Part shown: in pieces, positions 37,309 through 48,900 of the stretch
Layout of the letters: every line of letters begins with the position of its first letter
How positions within the stretch are numbered: position 1 is the stretch's first letter
Source: Cryptomeria japonica
Taxonomy: Eukaryota > Streptophyta > Pinopsida > Cupressales > Cupressaceae
Direction: 5' to 3'
Length of the DNA: 64,000 nt
Assembly: GCF_030272615.1 (NCBI RefSeq)
Contig: NC_081410.1
Coordinates: 144,950,349-145,014,348, forward strand
Program-made: the position numbers and the translations under genes
Notes under the pieces: model-generated
Databases searched by the model: none
The model's input: only the letters and a program-made list of their open reading frames with translations
What the model was told of the DNA's origin: nothing

Positions 37309-39194
37309 TGTAATGTCCCCTTCACAATGATGAGATTTCAGTGGTCCATTGACCTATTCCAGAGACCCATAGGCTATGTGGAATGGAGAATTAGGGTTTC
37401 AGACATTGGTGAAGCAAGAACTTACTATTTTTAGTAAGTTAGGGGTTGGTTGTTTGGCTGATGATGTCTTACTGAGCTTTCCATGCTCTATCCCTAGGTG
37501 CGAAGATCATGCTTTTCGGAGGAGTAATTCATGACACACTATTTTTAGTCAGTGGCAGTATGGAGCGTTTCTATTTTTGACAATGGATAGGGTTGTGATC
37601 CTGCAACAATTCTATGTTCTTCTTTACTCCGCTTCATCCTGGTTTTGTTGATGATCAGTATGAGAGTCATAAGTGATTTAATTAAATATTATTTCCTTGT
37701 TCTAAGGTTTAATATTTAAATATTTGTATTTATTGATTAAATGTATTGAGGATGACTTAGGGAAAAATAATTATCTGATATCAATGTGTTATTTTCCTAA
37801 GTCAATGGCGTAATATTTGGTGGCAATTTGGAATGATAAAACATCTCTTGTTTTATATTTTTATGCTGCAAAAAACATCACCAAAGGTAAAGTTTGAACT
37901 TTGCCTAAGAAGAAGGGAAGTGGGTGCCATGTTGGGTGGAGACTTGAAATGAAATGAAAGGAGTTTGAGTTGAGTTTGGACACCATTTGCATTTGAATTT
38001 GGGGGAGCATGAAGTTATAAATATGAGCCTTGGGCTCTCATTTTGGCATCTTGAAAAATTGCATCGTTATGTTGCCGGACTGGCGTATGAACTTTGAAGC
38101 TTCGGAGTGTGGCTCCCTAGTATTACTAGTTTCGTACTTGAGATATAGTACCTAGTTGAGTGGTGTATTCTTGTGACATTTTCAGTATTTTCAAAGTGTG
38201 GTGTGTTTTCTGGAGTTGCTGGTTTTCCTGTGGCTGAAGCAAGTTTTCGATCGTACCTCCCTACCTGAGTGACTGGTCATTCTGGGTACTGCCTCAAACT
38301 TTCTTTATGATATTGGCAATATATCTTGTAAGTTTGCAGCACCATATTCTAAGTTTTAGATTTTAAATTGCAAATCAAAATATTCTAGCTAGACGTGGGT
38401 TTTGGTGAGTGCATTGGGATCTGTGGAGGGTGTTTTGGAGTGTTTGGTGGCTCTTCTTTGGCTTGTTCTTAGTTGTTGTTTTTCTAGTGTTGGTTTGGGA
38501 GTGATTTGGAGTAAATTGAAGGAGATTAGAATGATATATGAGCAATTTAGTGAGTTTATAAGGTGTTGGTTATGCATTTCCAGCCTATTGTTTTGGTGTT
38601 GAATTAGTTTGATGATCATTATCTCTTGTGTTCAACAATATACTTCTACTCTCACTTTCCTCTCTACTGTAAGGTTAAGTAGTAGTACTACTAACTGTTC
38701 TGGACTATAATCTTCATATCTTTCTGAAAAGTGGAAGAGGTTGGCTTGCCGCCTATATCTAATATTTTGTAATTCAGTCCTCTCGCTGCATAAGCGGTTG
38801 AGTGATATTGGTTGTAATGATCCTCCTACTGCATAAACGGTCGAGTTGAGTAGTTTCGTAATTCAGTCCTCTCGCTGAAATATTACGGTAGAGTGATTTG
38901 TGTTTGAAGTGTTGTTCTCTTGGCTGGTTTACCGCCAAGTTCCTTGCTTTTCTGCTGGATAAGCGGAAGGGCCTGGCTTGCTGCCCGTTATTGTATTTCA
39001 GCGGTTCAGAAGTTTATCACTAACGATCCTCTGCTACCGTATGCTCTCACCCTCCCAGTCTGGGCTCTCGGTGATCAAAAATTATAGGGTTCCTTCCAGT
39101 TGTTTAGATTTCTTTATTCTAACCCTAACGAGTGATTGGTGTGATTGTGATATTGCTTTGAAAAAAAAATAAAAAAAATAGTGGGAATATTATA
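37309..39194 (+). repeat. 5' LTR of element A
   Basis: 1886 bp. It aligns with the 3' LTR 44048-45852, which lacks about 50 bp that the 5' copy has near 37999-38050 (GTTATAAATATGAGCC region, a likely TATA region) plus smaller pieces. The U3 palindrome lies at 37420-37439 and a degenerate copy at 37534-37553. Hairpin-type motifs are at about 38720-38980. Most differences between the two LTRs are C/T or G/A. Confidence 0.93.
38018..38028 (+). promoter_or_regulatory. Possible TATA box of element A family LTR
   Basis: TTATAAATATGAG occurs at about 38015 in the 5' LTR of A, at 62382 in the 5' LTR of G and as TCTATAAATGAGAG at about 31826 in the solo LTR, always just before a GGGCTC or GGGTCC stretch. 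Position and conservation fit a promoter. The 3' LTR of A has lost it. Inference from sequence only. Confidence 0.55.
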
Positions 39195-39195
39195 G

Positions 39196-39207
39196 TGGTA
39201 TCAGAGC
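39196..39207 (+). promoter_or_regulatory. Primer-binding site of element A
   Basis: TGGTATCAGAGC, complementary to the 3' end of initiator Met-tRNA, one base after the 5' LTR. Confidence 0.95.
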
Positions 39208-39253
39208 TATTTTTCCTGCCAGCCTGTGAGTTTTAGAGGGGTCAGAGTTCTCC

Positions 39254-40800
39254 ATGAGTGACAAAGACGTTTGTTACTACAACAGAGAATAGAAGAGACA
39301 ACAGTTTCAGATTCCTGTAGTGCCAGAAGAAGATACCTTTTCAGAGGTATTGAGAAATAGAGAAAAAGAAGTGGATTCTACAGATTCAGTGGGTTCAATG
39401 GCAGATAAGGCTACAGAACGGAATGAGGCACTTGATAAGAAGGTTGAGAGACAATTCAATGCCATGATGGATATGATGTCTCAATTGATGGCCAAAATTA
39501 ACCAGAATGTTGTTGGGACCCCTAATCAACCCAACAATGGACCGAAAGCCAGTACTTCTAATGCTCCTATAGGAAATGGAAAAATGGGAGTAACAATGAC
39601 AGCAATAGTGGAGGTTCAGCCCCAAGACCTCTGCAACCTATCTTCCTGCCAAGAGAAGCACAACAAGCTGAAATTCAGATATCTACAACTGATGAAATAA
39701 GGAACAACTATATGGAGTATGCTTCTCTCCCTAGAGAGATCCGAGATATCCTCACCCTGGATCAGTTCATGAATAAAAAAATGAAGCGAGGAAGGAGGAA
39801 TGACAACAAATTTTCTGCCCCAAGAGATTATCAACAAGCTCTTGGAAGGGTGACTCTAGCACATTTTGATGGGAGTACTGAGAGAACAGCTAGAGCATGG
39901 ATGCAGAAGTTGGACAATTACTTGTCGTTGAGGCCTATGCTTGAAGAAGATGCCATCAAGTTCGCTACTTTGCACTTGGATGGAGTGGCCCATGAATGTT
40001 GGTACCATGGGTTGGTCACCCTTAGTCATAACTTGATCACCACATATGATGATTTCACCAACAAGATCATTGAAAGGTTTGATACCAAGGACCCAGAGGT
40101 GAAATTTAGAGAACTTTCTCAACTCAAACAACAAGGTTCTTTGGACACTTTCATAATTGAGTTTCAAAGTCTTTTAGTTATGGTTAGCAACATCTCAGAG
40201 AAGAGGTTGGTGGTCCTTTTTACTGAGGGACTTAAAGAACCATTGAAAGGTTGGGTAAAAGCAATTAACCCACCCACCTTGGCTGATGTAATCAAGAAGG
40301 CTCGAAGCATGGAGTTGGCTGCCCCAAAGAACAAATTTCAGTCCAAGCCTTTCCCTTTCCGAAAGGATAAGAAGAAGTTTACGAATTAGACCAAGAAGTT
40401 TCCTTCATGAATGGATGATGAGCTTCAAAGGAAGAATCTTTGCTATTCTTGCAGAGAACCTTGGGCCCCAGGGCATAAGTGTCATGGGAAGGGAAATTTG
40501 CATCAAATGGAGTGCTATTCTGCAGATGGATCAGATTCTAAAATGTTAGAACAACAGACGGTAATTGAGGACAACAAGTATGAAGAGGCTCCTGAAGGGC
40601 CTGAAACTGAGTCAGAAGACAGAGGAGTGGTTGCTCAACTCTCGAACATTCACAAGAATGAGTCCTTTAGATTTCGGGGTATGATAGGAGAACATCTTGT
40701 CATTGCTCTCATTGACACAGGAGCGACTCATAATTTCATTGATAAGAGAATTGTTGCAAAGAGGGGGCTAGTGGCAGAGGAAGTAAAGGCTTCAAAGTCA
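39254..40800 (+). pseudogene. Element A gag and protease
   Basis: Start ATG at 39254 (MSDKDVCYYNRE), matching the open start at 63647. TAG at 39290-39292 replaces a codon that is CAG in the copy at 63683. A frameshift near 39580 moves reading to another frame: YMEYASLPREIRDILTLDQ, DYQQALGRVTLAHFDG, AWMQKLDNYLSLRP, CWYHGLVTL, FDTKDPEVKFRELSQLKQ, the usual gag capsid pattern. Two stops (TAG 40387-40389, TGA 40408-40410) precede the zinc knuckle CYSCREPWAPGHKC and the protease ALIDTGATHNFI. Another frameshift follows near 40790. Confidence 0.92.
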
Positions 40801-43271
40801 TGGTAGCGGATGGCTACACTATATCATGCAACTGGATGATTTCCAACATGCCTCTGAAGTTGGGAAATCATGAAATTAGAGATGATTTTTTTGTGGTTAG
40901 CATTGGTGGGACTGATGATGTAGTCCTCAGGATTCAATGGTTGAGATCTCTTGGTGAGATCGCATTAAATTTGCAAATCATGGAGCTGAAATTCATGTTT
41001 GATGGGAAGAAGGTGGTATTGAGAGGAATGTCAAATGATGGACTTAGATTTGTTTCATTGAAGAGAATGGAGAGGTTGATCTGCCATAACCAAGTGGGGT
41101 GGGCAGCAAAGTGTTTGATAATGCCGTCAAATACATTGGAAGACAAGGGGAGCTATTCTGCAGATATTCAAGCATTGATCACAAACAAAAGCAAGGTCAT
41201 GGTTATGCCCTCCAAACCACTAGAAGAGAATCAAAGCTATCTCGAAGACATTCAGGCTTCATAACCAAGAGGAGTAAGGTGTTTGAGAATCCACCTCCTG
41301 GTAGACCTACTGAAAGAGGTGCAAAATACATTATTGAGCTTGAAGAAGGTGCTAAGCCATTATCAGTATCCCAAGAAGTAGAAGGATGAGATTGAGAAAG
41401 CAATCCAAGATTTACTTGACATGGGTTACATACGGCCAAGCAAAAGCCCATTTGCTTCGGCTGTTGTCTTGGTGAAAAAGAAGGGTGGGACCATGCGCAT
41501 GTGCATGGATTAATGGGCCCTGAATTATAAAACTATAAAGAATCGCTATTCTATTCCGAGAATTGATGAGCTCATTGATGGGATACATGGTGCAGTGTTC
41601 TTCTCTAAGATTGATCTCAGGTCAGGGTATGATTAGATTAGGATGAGAGGTTTAGATGTAGAGAAGACTGCTTTCAGATGCCACTTTGGGCATTTTGAGT
41701 TCCTAGTCATGCCCTTTGGCTTGACTAATGCCCCTGCCACATTCCAGTCATGCATGAACAAAATCTTCCAGAAACAGTTGAGGAAGTTCGTGCTCATATT
41801 CTTTGATGACATACTCATATTCAACAAATCTTGGAAGGAGCACTTACAACACTTGGATGAAGTGTTGAGCATATTGGAATCCAAGTCCCTATTTGCAAAG
41901 GAGTCCAAATGTGAATTTGGAATGAAAGAATTGCTCTACCTTGGTCACATTATCAGTGCAGGTGGTGTGAAGGTAGACCCTGGAAAGATTAGAGCTATCA
42001 TTGATTGGCCTCCTCCTGAGAACATAACACACTTAAAGGGATTCTTGGGTCTTTGTGGATTTTATCAGAGGTTTGTGAATGGATACTCTCAGTTGGCTGC
42101 CCCCCTCATAGATCTTACAAGGAAAGGAGCTTTTGAATGGTCAGAAAAGGCACAGATAGTATTTGATTAGTTTAAGGGTATCATGAGTTCCTACCATGCT
42201 TTGACTCTACCTGATTTCACCAAACCTTTTGAACTACAATGTGATATATCTGGAGAAGGTGTTGGTGCAATCCTCATGCAAGATAAGCATCCTATAGTCT
42301 TCGAGAGTAGGAAGTTGAGAGGTCCTGAATGGCTATATTCGATATATGACAAGGAGATGCTTGTCATAATGCATGCCCTTGCAAAGTTCAGGCAATACCT
42401 TGTGGGGAGTAAGTTCGCTGTTAAGACTAATCATAATAGTCTTAAGCACTTCATGCATCAGAAAGACTTGAACGAAAGGCAGCAGAAGTGGGTGAGTAAG
42501 CTACAGGCTTACGAATTTGATATCGAGTATGTCAAAGGGAAGAATACCATTGTGACTGATGCCTTGTCCAGAAGGTCCCATTTGAGCTCACTGTGCGAGC
42601 TTACTGCTGATTGGAGGGAGTTGTTACTTGCTGATTATGCCAAAAATGAGTTTGCAACCAGCATTATAAAGGGTACTTTTCATGATGAAAAGTACAAATT
42701 GGTTGAGGGGTTGATTCTATACAAAGGAAGCATCTTCATTGTCGCTGAATCTAAGCTGAAGGAGAAGGTTTTGAAGACTTTCCATGACATTCCCCTTGCT
42801 GGTCACCAAGGTTACTTCAAGACATACAAGCAGATCCGAGAGAGGTTTTCTTGGAAGGGACTAAAAAATGATGTTTTGAGGTACATCAAGGAGTGTCATA
42901 GATGCCAGAGAAACAAAGATGAGCACACTCTGCCAGTTGGTTTGTTACAACCCTTGCCCATTCCCAGTCAAAAATGGAAAAGTATATACATGGAATTAAT
43001 CATTGGGTTGCCACGGGCTCAGGGGAAGGATAGTATTTATGTGGTGGTGGATAGACTAACTAAGTTTGCTCACTTTTTCGCCATCCCCAGTTCATTTACA
43101 ACAACTCAAGTTGCTGAAGTGTTCTTTCGGGGGGTGTTTAGGTTACATGGGTTACCAAAGAACATTGTGAGTGATAGCTACAACAAGTTCCTAAGTGCTT
43201 TTTGGCAGGGGATTTTTCAGATTATGTGGTACTGTGCTTACTCTAAGCACCACTTATCACCCACAAACTGA
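40801..43271 (+). pseudogene. Element A reverse transcriptase, RNase H and integrase N-terminal part
   Basis: [55 protein letters not shown] and FFDDILIF (catalytic DD), then LGHIISAGGVKVDP and FLGLCGFYQRFV. RNase H: LQCDISGEGVGAILMQ, YDKEMLVIMHALAKFRQYL, KTNHNSLKHF, TDALSRR. The usual TDH is TNH here, losing a catalytic Asp. Integrase: HDIPLAGHQG, CHRCQRNK, YMELIIGLP (Asp expected where Glu stands) and IVSDSYNKF. Stops: TAA 41511-41513, TAG 41634-41636 and 42168-42170 (both at expected Gln). Frameshifts are near 41250, 41375 and 43220. Neighbouring gag and the downstream chromodomain belong to the same polyprotein. Confidence 0.93.
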
Positions 43272-44040
43272 TGGGCAGATCGAGATAGTGAATAAGTGGT
43301 TGGAAGGATATCTTAGAAACTATGTCTTGGAGCAACAAGATACATGGGTGAGATGGCTTCACCTAGGAGAGTATTGCTACAACTCCTCCTATCACATGTC
43401 CATCCGAATGTCGCCATTCATGGCACTATATGGTTATGAAGCTCCTAGATTCGCTGACTTAGTATTTGGTGATAGCCGAACCCCTCAGGCGAAGGATATG
43501 ATGCAACAAAGTCAAGATATTTTGAGGATTTTGAGGGACAATCTCCAGCATGCGCAAAATCAACAGAAGTTGTATGCTGATCAGTAGCGAATTGAGCGCA
43601 CCTTTGAGGTGGGAGACATGGTTTATTTGAGGCTCCAACCCTACAGACAGTCTACTGTCAAGAAGAGTGGAGTTGAGAAATTGAAACCATGATTCTATGG
43701 GCCTTTCAGAGTCAACAGGAGGATTAGAGAAGTAGCATATGAGTTGGAACTACCAACAAGCAATAGGTTTGATAATGTATTTCATGTGTCTCGCCTTAAG
43801 AAGGCTCTTGGACATAATCTTGTTGCTTCGACAGAGTTACCTCTGCTTGATGATGAGGGAGAGTTAGTTTTGATTCCTGAAGAAATCCTTGATTTTAGGG
43901 AGCGTTCTTTGAGGAGAAGGGTGATCAAGGAATACTTGACCAAGTAGAAAATTTGCCTACAGAGGATGCTACGTGGGAAAATGAGGAGATTTTATTGCAT
44001 CCAGCCTTACAGTTGCTTGAGGACAAGCAATTTTTGGGAG
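43195..44040 (+). pseudogene. Element A integrase C-terminal part and chromodomain
   Basis: After a one-base insertion near 43220 the frame continues LCGTVLTLSTTYHPQTDGQ, IEIVNKWLEGYLRNYV (DDE Glu), GEYCYNSSYHMSIRMSPF, YGYEAPRFADL, then FEVGDMVYLRLQPYRQS and FDNVFHVSRLKKALG. Near the end, RRRVIKEYLTK, a TAG at 43945-43947 where Trp is expected, and after a one-base loss PTEDATWENEEILLHPALQL give the chromodomain-like tail. Other stops: TAG 43585-43587 and TGA 43690-43692 (Arg expected, before FYGPF). Confidence 0.9.
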
Positions 44041-44047
44041 GGCGGAC

Positions 44048-45852
44048 TATAATGTCCCATTCTCAATGATGAGCTTTCAGTGGTCCATTGGCCTATTCCA
44101 GAGACCTGTAGGCTATGTGGAATGGAGAATTAGGGTTTCAAACGTTGGTGAAGCGAGAACTTACTATTTTTAGTAAGTTAGGGGTTGGTTGTTTGGATGA
44201 TAATGTCTTACTAAGCTTTCCATGCTCTATCTCTAGGTGTGGAGATCATGCTTTCCGAAGGAGTAATTCATGACTTACTATTTTTAGTAAGTGGCAGTAT
44301 GGAGCATTTCTATTTTTGACAATGGATAGGGTTCTAATCCTACAACAATTCTATGGTTTTCTTTACTCCACTTCATCCTGGTTTTGTTGATGATCAGTAT
44401 GAGAGTCATAAGTGATTTAATTAAATATTATTTCCTTGTTCTAAGGTTTAATATTTACATATTTGTATTTACTGATTAAATGTATTGAGGATGACTTAGG
44501 GAAAAATAATTATCTGATATCAATGTGTTATTTTCCTAAGTCAATGGCATAATATTTGGTGGCAATTTGGAATGATAAAACATCTCTTGTTTTATATTTT
44601 TATGTTGCAAAAAACGTCAGCAAAGGTAAAGTTCGAACTTTGCCTAAGAAGAAGGAAAGTGGGCGCCATGTTGGGTGGAGGCTTGAAATGAAATGAAAGG
44701 AGTTTGAGTTGAGTTTGGACGCCATTTGCATTTAAATTTGGGCTTGAAAAATTGCATCGTTATGTTGCCGGATTGGCGTATGAACTTTGAAGCTTCGGAG
44801 TGTGGCTCCCTAGTATTACCAGTTTCATACTTGAGATATAGTACCTAGCTGAGTGGTGTATTCTTGTGACATTTTCAGTACATATTTCAGTATTTTTGAA
44901 GTGTGGTGTGTTTTCTGGAGTTGCTGGTTTCCCTGTGGCTGAAACAAGTTTTCGATCGTACCTCCCTGCCTGAGCGACTGGTCAATCTGGGTACTAGCTC
45001 AAACCTTCTTTATGCTATTGGCGATATATCTTGTAAGTTTGCAGCACCATATTCAGGGCTTTAGATTTTATATTTTAAATCAAAATATTCTAGATAGGCG
45101 TGGGTTTTGGTGAGTGCATTGGGATGCATGCAGGGTGTTTTGGAGTGTTTGGTGGCTCTTCTTTGGTTTGTTCTTAGTTGTTGTTTGTCTAGTGTTGGTT
45201 TGGGAGTGATTTGGAGTGAATTGAAGGAGATTTGAGTGAGATACGATCAATTTAGTGAGTTTATGGGTTGTTGGTTATGCATTTCCAGCCTGCTATTTTG
45301 GTGTTGAATTAGTTTGATGATCATTATCTCTTGTGTTCAACAATATACTTCTACTCTCACTTTCCTCTCTTCTATAAGGTTAATTAGTACTACTACTAAC
45401 CATTCTGGATTGTAATCTTCATATCCTGCTAAAAAGTGGAAGAGGTTGGCTTGCTACCTATATTTGATATTTTGTAATTCAGTCCTCCCGCTGCATAAGA
45501 AGTTGAGTTGAGTAGTTTGGTAATTCAGTTCTCCTGCTGAAATATTGCGGTAGAGTGATTTGTGTTTGAAATGTTGTTTTCTTGGTTGATTTACCACCAA
45601 GTTCCTTGATTTCTCGTTGGATAAGCAGAAGGGGCTGGCTTGCCGCCCGCTATTGTATTTCAGCAGTTTAGAAGTTTATCACTAACGATCCGTTGCTACC
45701 GTATGCTCTCACCCTCCCAATCTGTGCTCTCGGTGATTAGAAAGTGTCAGGTTCCTTCTAGTTGTTTAGATTTCTTTATTCTAACCCTAACGGGTGATTG
45801 GTGTGATTGTGATATTGCTTTGAAAAAACAAAAAAATTAGTGGAATATTACA
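44048..45852 (+). repeat. 3' LTR of element A
   Basis: 1805 bp, partner of 37309-39194. The U3 palindromes at 44159-44178 and 44273-44292 are both perfect. It ends ATATTACA before TSD ATGTG. The TATA-like stretch has been deleted relative to the 5' LTR. Confidence 0.93.
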
Positions 45853-45857
45853 ATGTG

Positions 45858-46262
45858 ACAATTTAATACTATGACATTTCCTTGAATAGTTGATTGCGCC
45901 CCCATCCACAACCATAACCTGAAATTTCAGAGCTAGATAAACAAAACAATTCAATCATGTCATGATCTTATTATTGATAAAGTTGTGAGTACCTCCTAAG
46001 TAAATCAATGTTATCACCTTTGTCTTTTTAGGAAATCCACAACCTTGAAGGTTTGTACTAATTCTTTAAAGTGCATGGCAAGAAGTGGTTGGAGATTTTT
46101 TGATTCCTCTAGCTCATCAACACCGTTTAAATGCCTCTTTTGCATTAGTACCTCAACCTTAAACAACTTGTCATCAACACATTTATGTCCTTGACTATAT
46201 TTGCTATCACAATTCAAACATAACCCTTTAGCCTTTTTTTCTTCAACATGTTTAGGCATCAA
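45858..46262 (-). pseudogene. Element C gag zinc knuckle and protease fragment
   Basis: The minus strand reads KAKGLCLNCDSKYSQGHKC, the gypsy gag zinc knuckle type also seen in element A (CYSCREPWAPGHKC), then LFKVEVL and, after a frame change, LGGTHNFINNKIM and FQVMVVDGGAINYS, resembling the protease DTGATHNFI region. The catalytic Asp is not present at the aligned place. The frame is interrupted at 45857 by element A. Confidence 0.75.
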
Positions 46263-46766
46263 CCTAAATATGAAGGAAATGATTGTGCAAAGGTGCTACT
46301 AGTTTATGTTTATCTTTTATTGGACATTAATCTGTCCTCTACCCTTTGTACCATAATAAGAGAATTAGATAGGTTAAGTGCATGAACATGTGTACCTCAT
46401 ATTGAATGTGGTCCCTAAGCCCACCAAGAAATAAATCATTCAAGTTATCATCTCTAAGTGTTAAGCCCACCAAGAAATAAATCATTTAAGTTCTCATCTC
46501 TAACTGCCTCCACTCAAAAGAATAGTTTCTAGAATTGATGAACATAAAACTTGAGCAATCATCCGTGAGCTAAAAGTTTTTTCTTCTTTTGACCACATAG
46601 CCATTAATACCGAATGATTCAAATATAAGGAAACATATGTAATATTCATCCCACATGGGATCTGATGTAAATTAAAAAAATTAATCTCCATTTGATTTAT
46701 CTAAGTGGATTTTTGAAATCAAACTATCACATATCCACCTTTTGTAGAAGGTTCCAACACTCAAAA
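46263..46766 (-). pseudogene. Element C gag core remnant with 46-bp duplication
   Basis: Across frames the minus strand reads LNDLFLGGLRDHIQYEVHM and VQRVEDRLMSNKR near 46330-46450, typical of the gag C-terminal region before the zinc knuckle. AAGCCCACCAAGAAATAAAT is present twice, 46 bp apart (46418 and 46464), an internal duplication. Stops are frequent. Confidence 0.6.
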
Positions 46767-47144
46767 TTAGTTCTGAAGATCAAATTCTTCAGCTCTTTGT
46801 GCATTCTCTTGCTCCCTGAAAAGTTTGAAATCAACAACTTGATCTTCTACCTCCATTAGAGCTAATTGTGTATTTTCTAACATGCCCTTTGTTAACTCAA
46901 GCTCTTTTCCTTGGAAAGCACTAAGGGTCTTCTTTACAGATTCGATGGCATAATCAGGATCCGTGATCAGTTGTATGCACTCTAATTTTAATGTCTCCAA
47001 AGAGTCTTTGATCAGTTGCAGATTAGGGAGAGAAACTTCATCCTTAAATCCTTTTTGTCTCTCTTCAATTCGAGCTTTCCAATAGAGTTCTTCTGTCAAA
47101 CTGTGTACGGTCAAACCCAGATAGAATTTGTACCTCATTCTCAA
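46767..47144 (-). pseudogene. Coiled-coil segment downstream of the acidic ORF
   Basis: The 125-codon frame reads ELYWKARIEERQKGF, LIKDSLETLKLECIQL, SAFQGKELELTKGMLEN and LALMEVEDQVVDFKLFRE, heptad-like and rich in Glu/Lys/Leu, ending at TAA near 46767. It overlaps the end of the acidic ORF in another frame. The natural reading probably passes from WMDKFMRYFENEV into this segment, so one indel near 47110 separates two parts of one protein. Coiled coils are common at gag N-termini. Confidence 0.6.
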
Positions 47145-48843
47145 AGTACCTCATGAATTTATCCATCCACTCATGAACATGCAAAGGTGGTGTACTACTG
47201 GTGATTGGTTGTAACTGAAAATAAAAAATTTGTTTCTTGTCTTTGGTGCCCTCAAAGCTGCTCCAAGACTCCTTTTCTTCACCACCCACTAGCTGCAATT
47301 GCTCAATATCATAAAGAGGATCAGATTCTACTAAATCTTCAAGTTTTTGCTTACCACCAATTTCATGGATAGGTAAATCAGAATTGTATTTTAGAACCTC
47401 TTTAAACTTTCCATCATCAAGAACCATATGGTCCTCTAGCTCTATGTTGTCCTCAATGTCCTCTTTATCAAAGGATGTGGTAGCCCCAAACTTGATCAAT
47501 GAGTCATTGTTGATCATTGTTTTGAAAGTTTCTGTAGAAACATATTCTTTTTTAGTGGTTGCAACAATCTCAAAGGGGTCATTATGGACTTTTGCCAAGT
47601 AAACTCTTTTTCCAAAGACACCTTCTCCTCTAATGGCCTCTTCATAGCTTACAACACAATCTATTTGTAGAGCTTCATCAATATCAAAGGGAAATTCATC
47701 CCATACGGTTTCTTCGTCATCCTTACTTGCATTCACACTTGGATCCCAAATGCTTAAAGGCTGATTACTTTGTTCAGTTAAAAAGTGCTCACCATAGCTC
47801 CAAGTATTATCCAAATCTGGTGGTCTGCCATGAGGGTAACCAATTATTTCATAATGTGAACATAGATCATTAACATGCTGAAAACTAAACTCCAACTTAG
47901 ATCTTGAACCTTCTCTTGGTTTCCACACATTGCTATTCTCACCAAGAGCAATGCTAGAACCAAGTGATGTTCCATCTTCCCACTCAAAAAGTGGATTGTC
48001 ATATGTCTTCTCTATACCCATCTCAAACAATGGGTCATCATTGGAAACCACAAACTGATTTTCCAAAGAAAGTGAATTGCTGCTATGATGAATACCAAAA
48101 TCAGAATCTTTGTCATACCTTCCAGCAGTGACTCCATGGCTGCCCCAAGTCTCATGTACCTCCTCTTCAAAGCTTGTCTCGTCATCTTTTTTAGCTAATT
48201 GGTGAATATCATCATACTCAACAAATCCCAAACTATGGTTTGACTCCTTGCCAAGATGAGGTGAAGGTGATGAAACAATGCTAGACTCAATTAGAGGGGA
48301 ACCAAAAAAATTCATACCTCCTTGTGGCTGATCTATCATAGCTGGTTCTATAATCTTAATGATAGTATCTTCTTCAATCTTCATCTGCTCTTCCTTTGAA
48401 AGCATATGAGTGCATTCAACATAGTCACTAGCTCCATAAGACACATTAAGGAACTCATCATGCACAATCTCAACTACTGATTTTTCTTCTTCTTGAATGA
48501 CAACCTCACCAATGGTAGGTGCATGCATGACGTGGGGATCATCATCAACATTCTCAAGCTCCTCACTTGAATTTTTTCTTTCCTCTTTTTGAGAAAACAG
48601 AGTAAGAGCTATCATATGGCATTTTTTCTTTGCAAACTCAGTCTTGTAGCATAATTTCAGATGGTGGTTCATGAAACTATTGAAAGGTAATTCTTCCTTA
48701 ATAACTTGAGGAAGTGTATCATATTCCTCAAACATACCATGAGTTTCTTCTCTAATCTTCTGCTCATATGAACCCATCATTAAATTCTGAATTTCTGTTG
48801 AAAGCATAGGATGACAAGAATATCTGATTTCTCTATTGCTCAT
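47065..48843 (-). CDS. 592-codon acidic ORF at the gag position of element C
   Basis: ATG at 48843 lies 46 bp after the primer site, the same place as gag in elements A and G. The first residues (MSNREIRYSC) resemble the element G gag start (MSDRDVRYYN), and residues 38-60 (YDTLPQVIKEELPFNSFMNH) resemble element A gag (YASLPREIRDILTLDQFMNK). From about residue 85 to 550 it is a long Asp/Glu/Ser-rich region with no zinc knuckle, protease or RT motif, not seen in A or G: IGEVVIQEEEKSVVEIVHDE, FGSPLIESSIVSSPSPHL, NTWSYGEHFL, WDEFPFDIDEALQID. The C-terminus, WMDKFMRYFENEV, leads to a coiled coil. It is open over 1.78 kb although the rest of the element is decayed. The family is not recognised: captured sequence or an extra gag-upstream ORF. 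Confidence 0.75.
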   Translation of the reverse strand: MSNREIRYSCHPMLSTEIQNLMMGSYEQKIREETHGMFEEYDTLPQVIKEELPFNSFMNHHLKLCYKTEFAKKKCHMIALTLFSQKEERKNSSEELENVDDDPHVMHAPTIGEVVIQEEEKSVVEIVHDEFLNVSYGASDYVECTHMLSKEEQMKIEEDTIIKIIEPAMIDQPQGGMNFFGSPLIESSIVSSPSPHLGKESNHSLGFVEYDDIHQLAKKDDETSFEEEVHETWGSHGVTAGRYDKDSDFGIHHSSNSLSLENQFVVSNDDPLFEMGIEKTYDNPLFEWEDGTSLGSSIALGENSNVWKPREGSRSKLEFSFQHVNDLCSHYEIIGYPHGRPPDLDNTWSYGEHFLTEQSNQPLSIWDPSVNASKDDEETVWDEFPFDIDEALQIDCVVSYEEAIRGEGVFGKRVYLAKVHNDPFEIVATTKKEYVSTETFKTMINNDSLIKFGATTSFDKEDIEDNIELEDHMVLDDGKFKEVLKYNSDLPIHEIGGKQKLEDLVESDPLYDIEQLQLVGGEEKESWSSFEGTKDKKQIFYFQLQPITSSTPPLHVHEWMDKFMRYFENEVQILSGFDRTQFDRRTLLESSN

Positions 48844-48888
48844 TGAGAACTATTGTCAACAAAACTCACAAGCTAGTAGGAAAACCAA

Positions 48889-48899
48889 CTCTAATACCA
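48889..48899 (-). promoter_or_regulatory. Primer-binding site of element C
   Basis: The minus strand reads TGGTATTAGAG, one base after the LTR end ...GACATTTCA; C to T relative to TGGTATCAGAG. Confidence 0.85.
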
Positions 48900-48900
48900 C

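Larger units (their letters stand above)
37309..45852 (+). mobile_element. Ty3/gypsy chromovirus, element A, complete but inactive (8.5 kb)
   Basis: 5' LTR 37309-39194, primer site 39196-39207, gag-pol 39254-44040, polypurine stretch TTTTTGGGAGGGCGG just before the 3' LTR 44048-45852. TSD ATGTG at 37304-37308 and 45853-45857. The ends are TGTAATG...TATA on the 5' LTR and TATAATG...TTACA on the 3' LTR, each with one end base altered from TG or CA. The domain order gag, protease, RT, RNase H, integrase, chromodomain defines a chromovirus. It sits in the protease region of the older minus-strand element C. Confidence 0.95.

Noticed and set aside
38402-38619. Open frames on both strands in the 5' LTR of element A
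   Set aside because: LTR sequence; not conserved in the other LTR copies.
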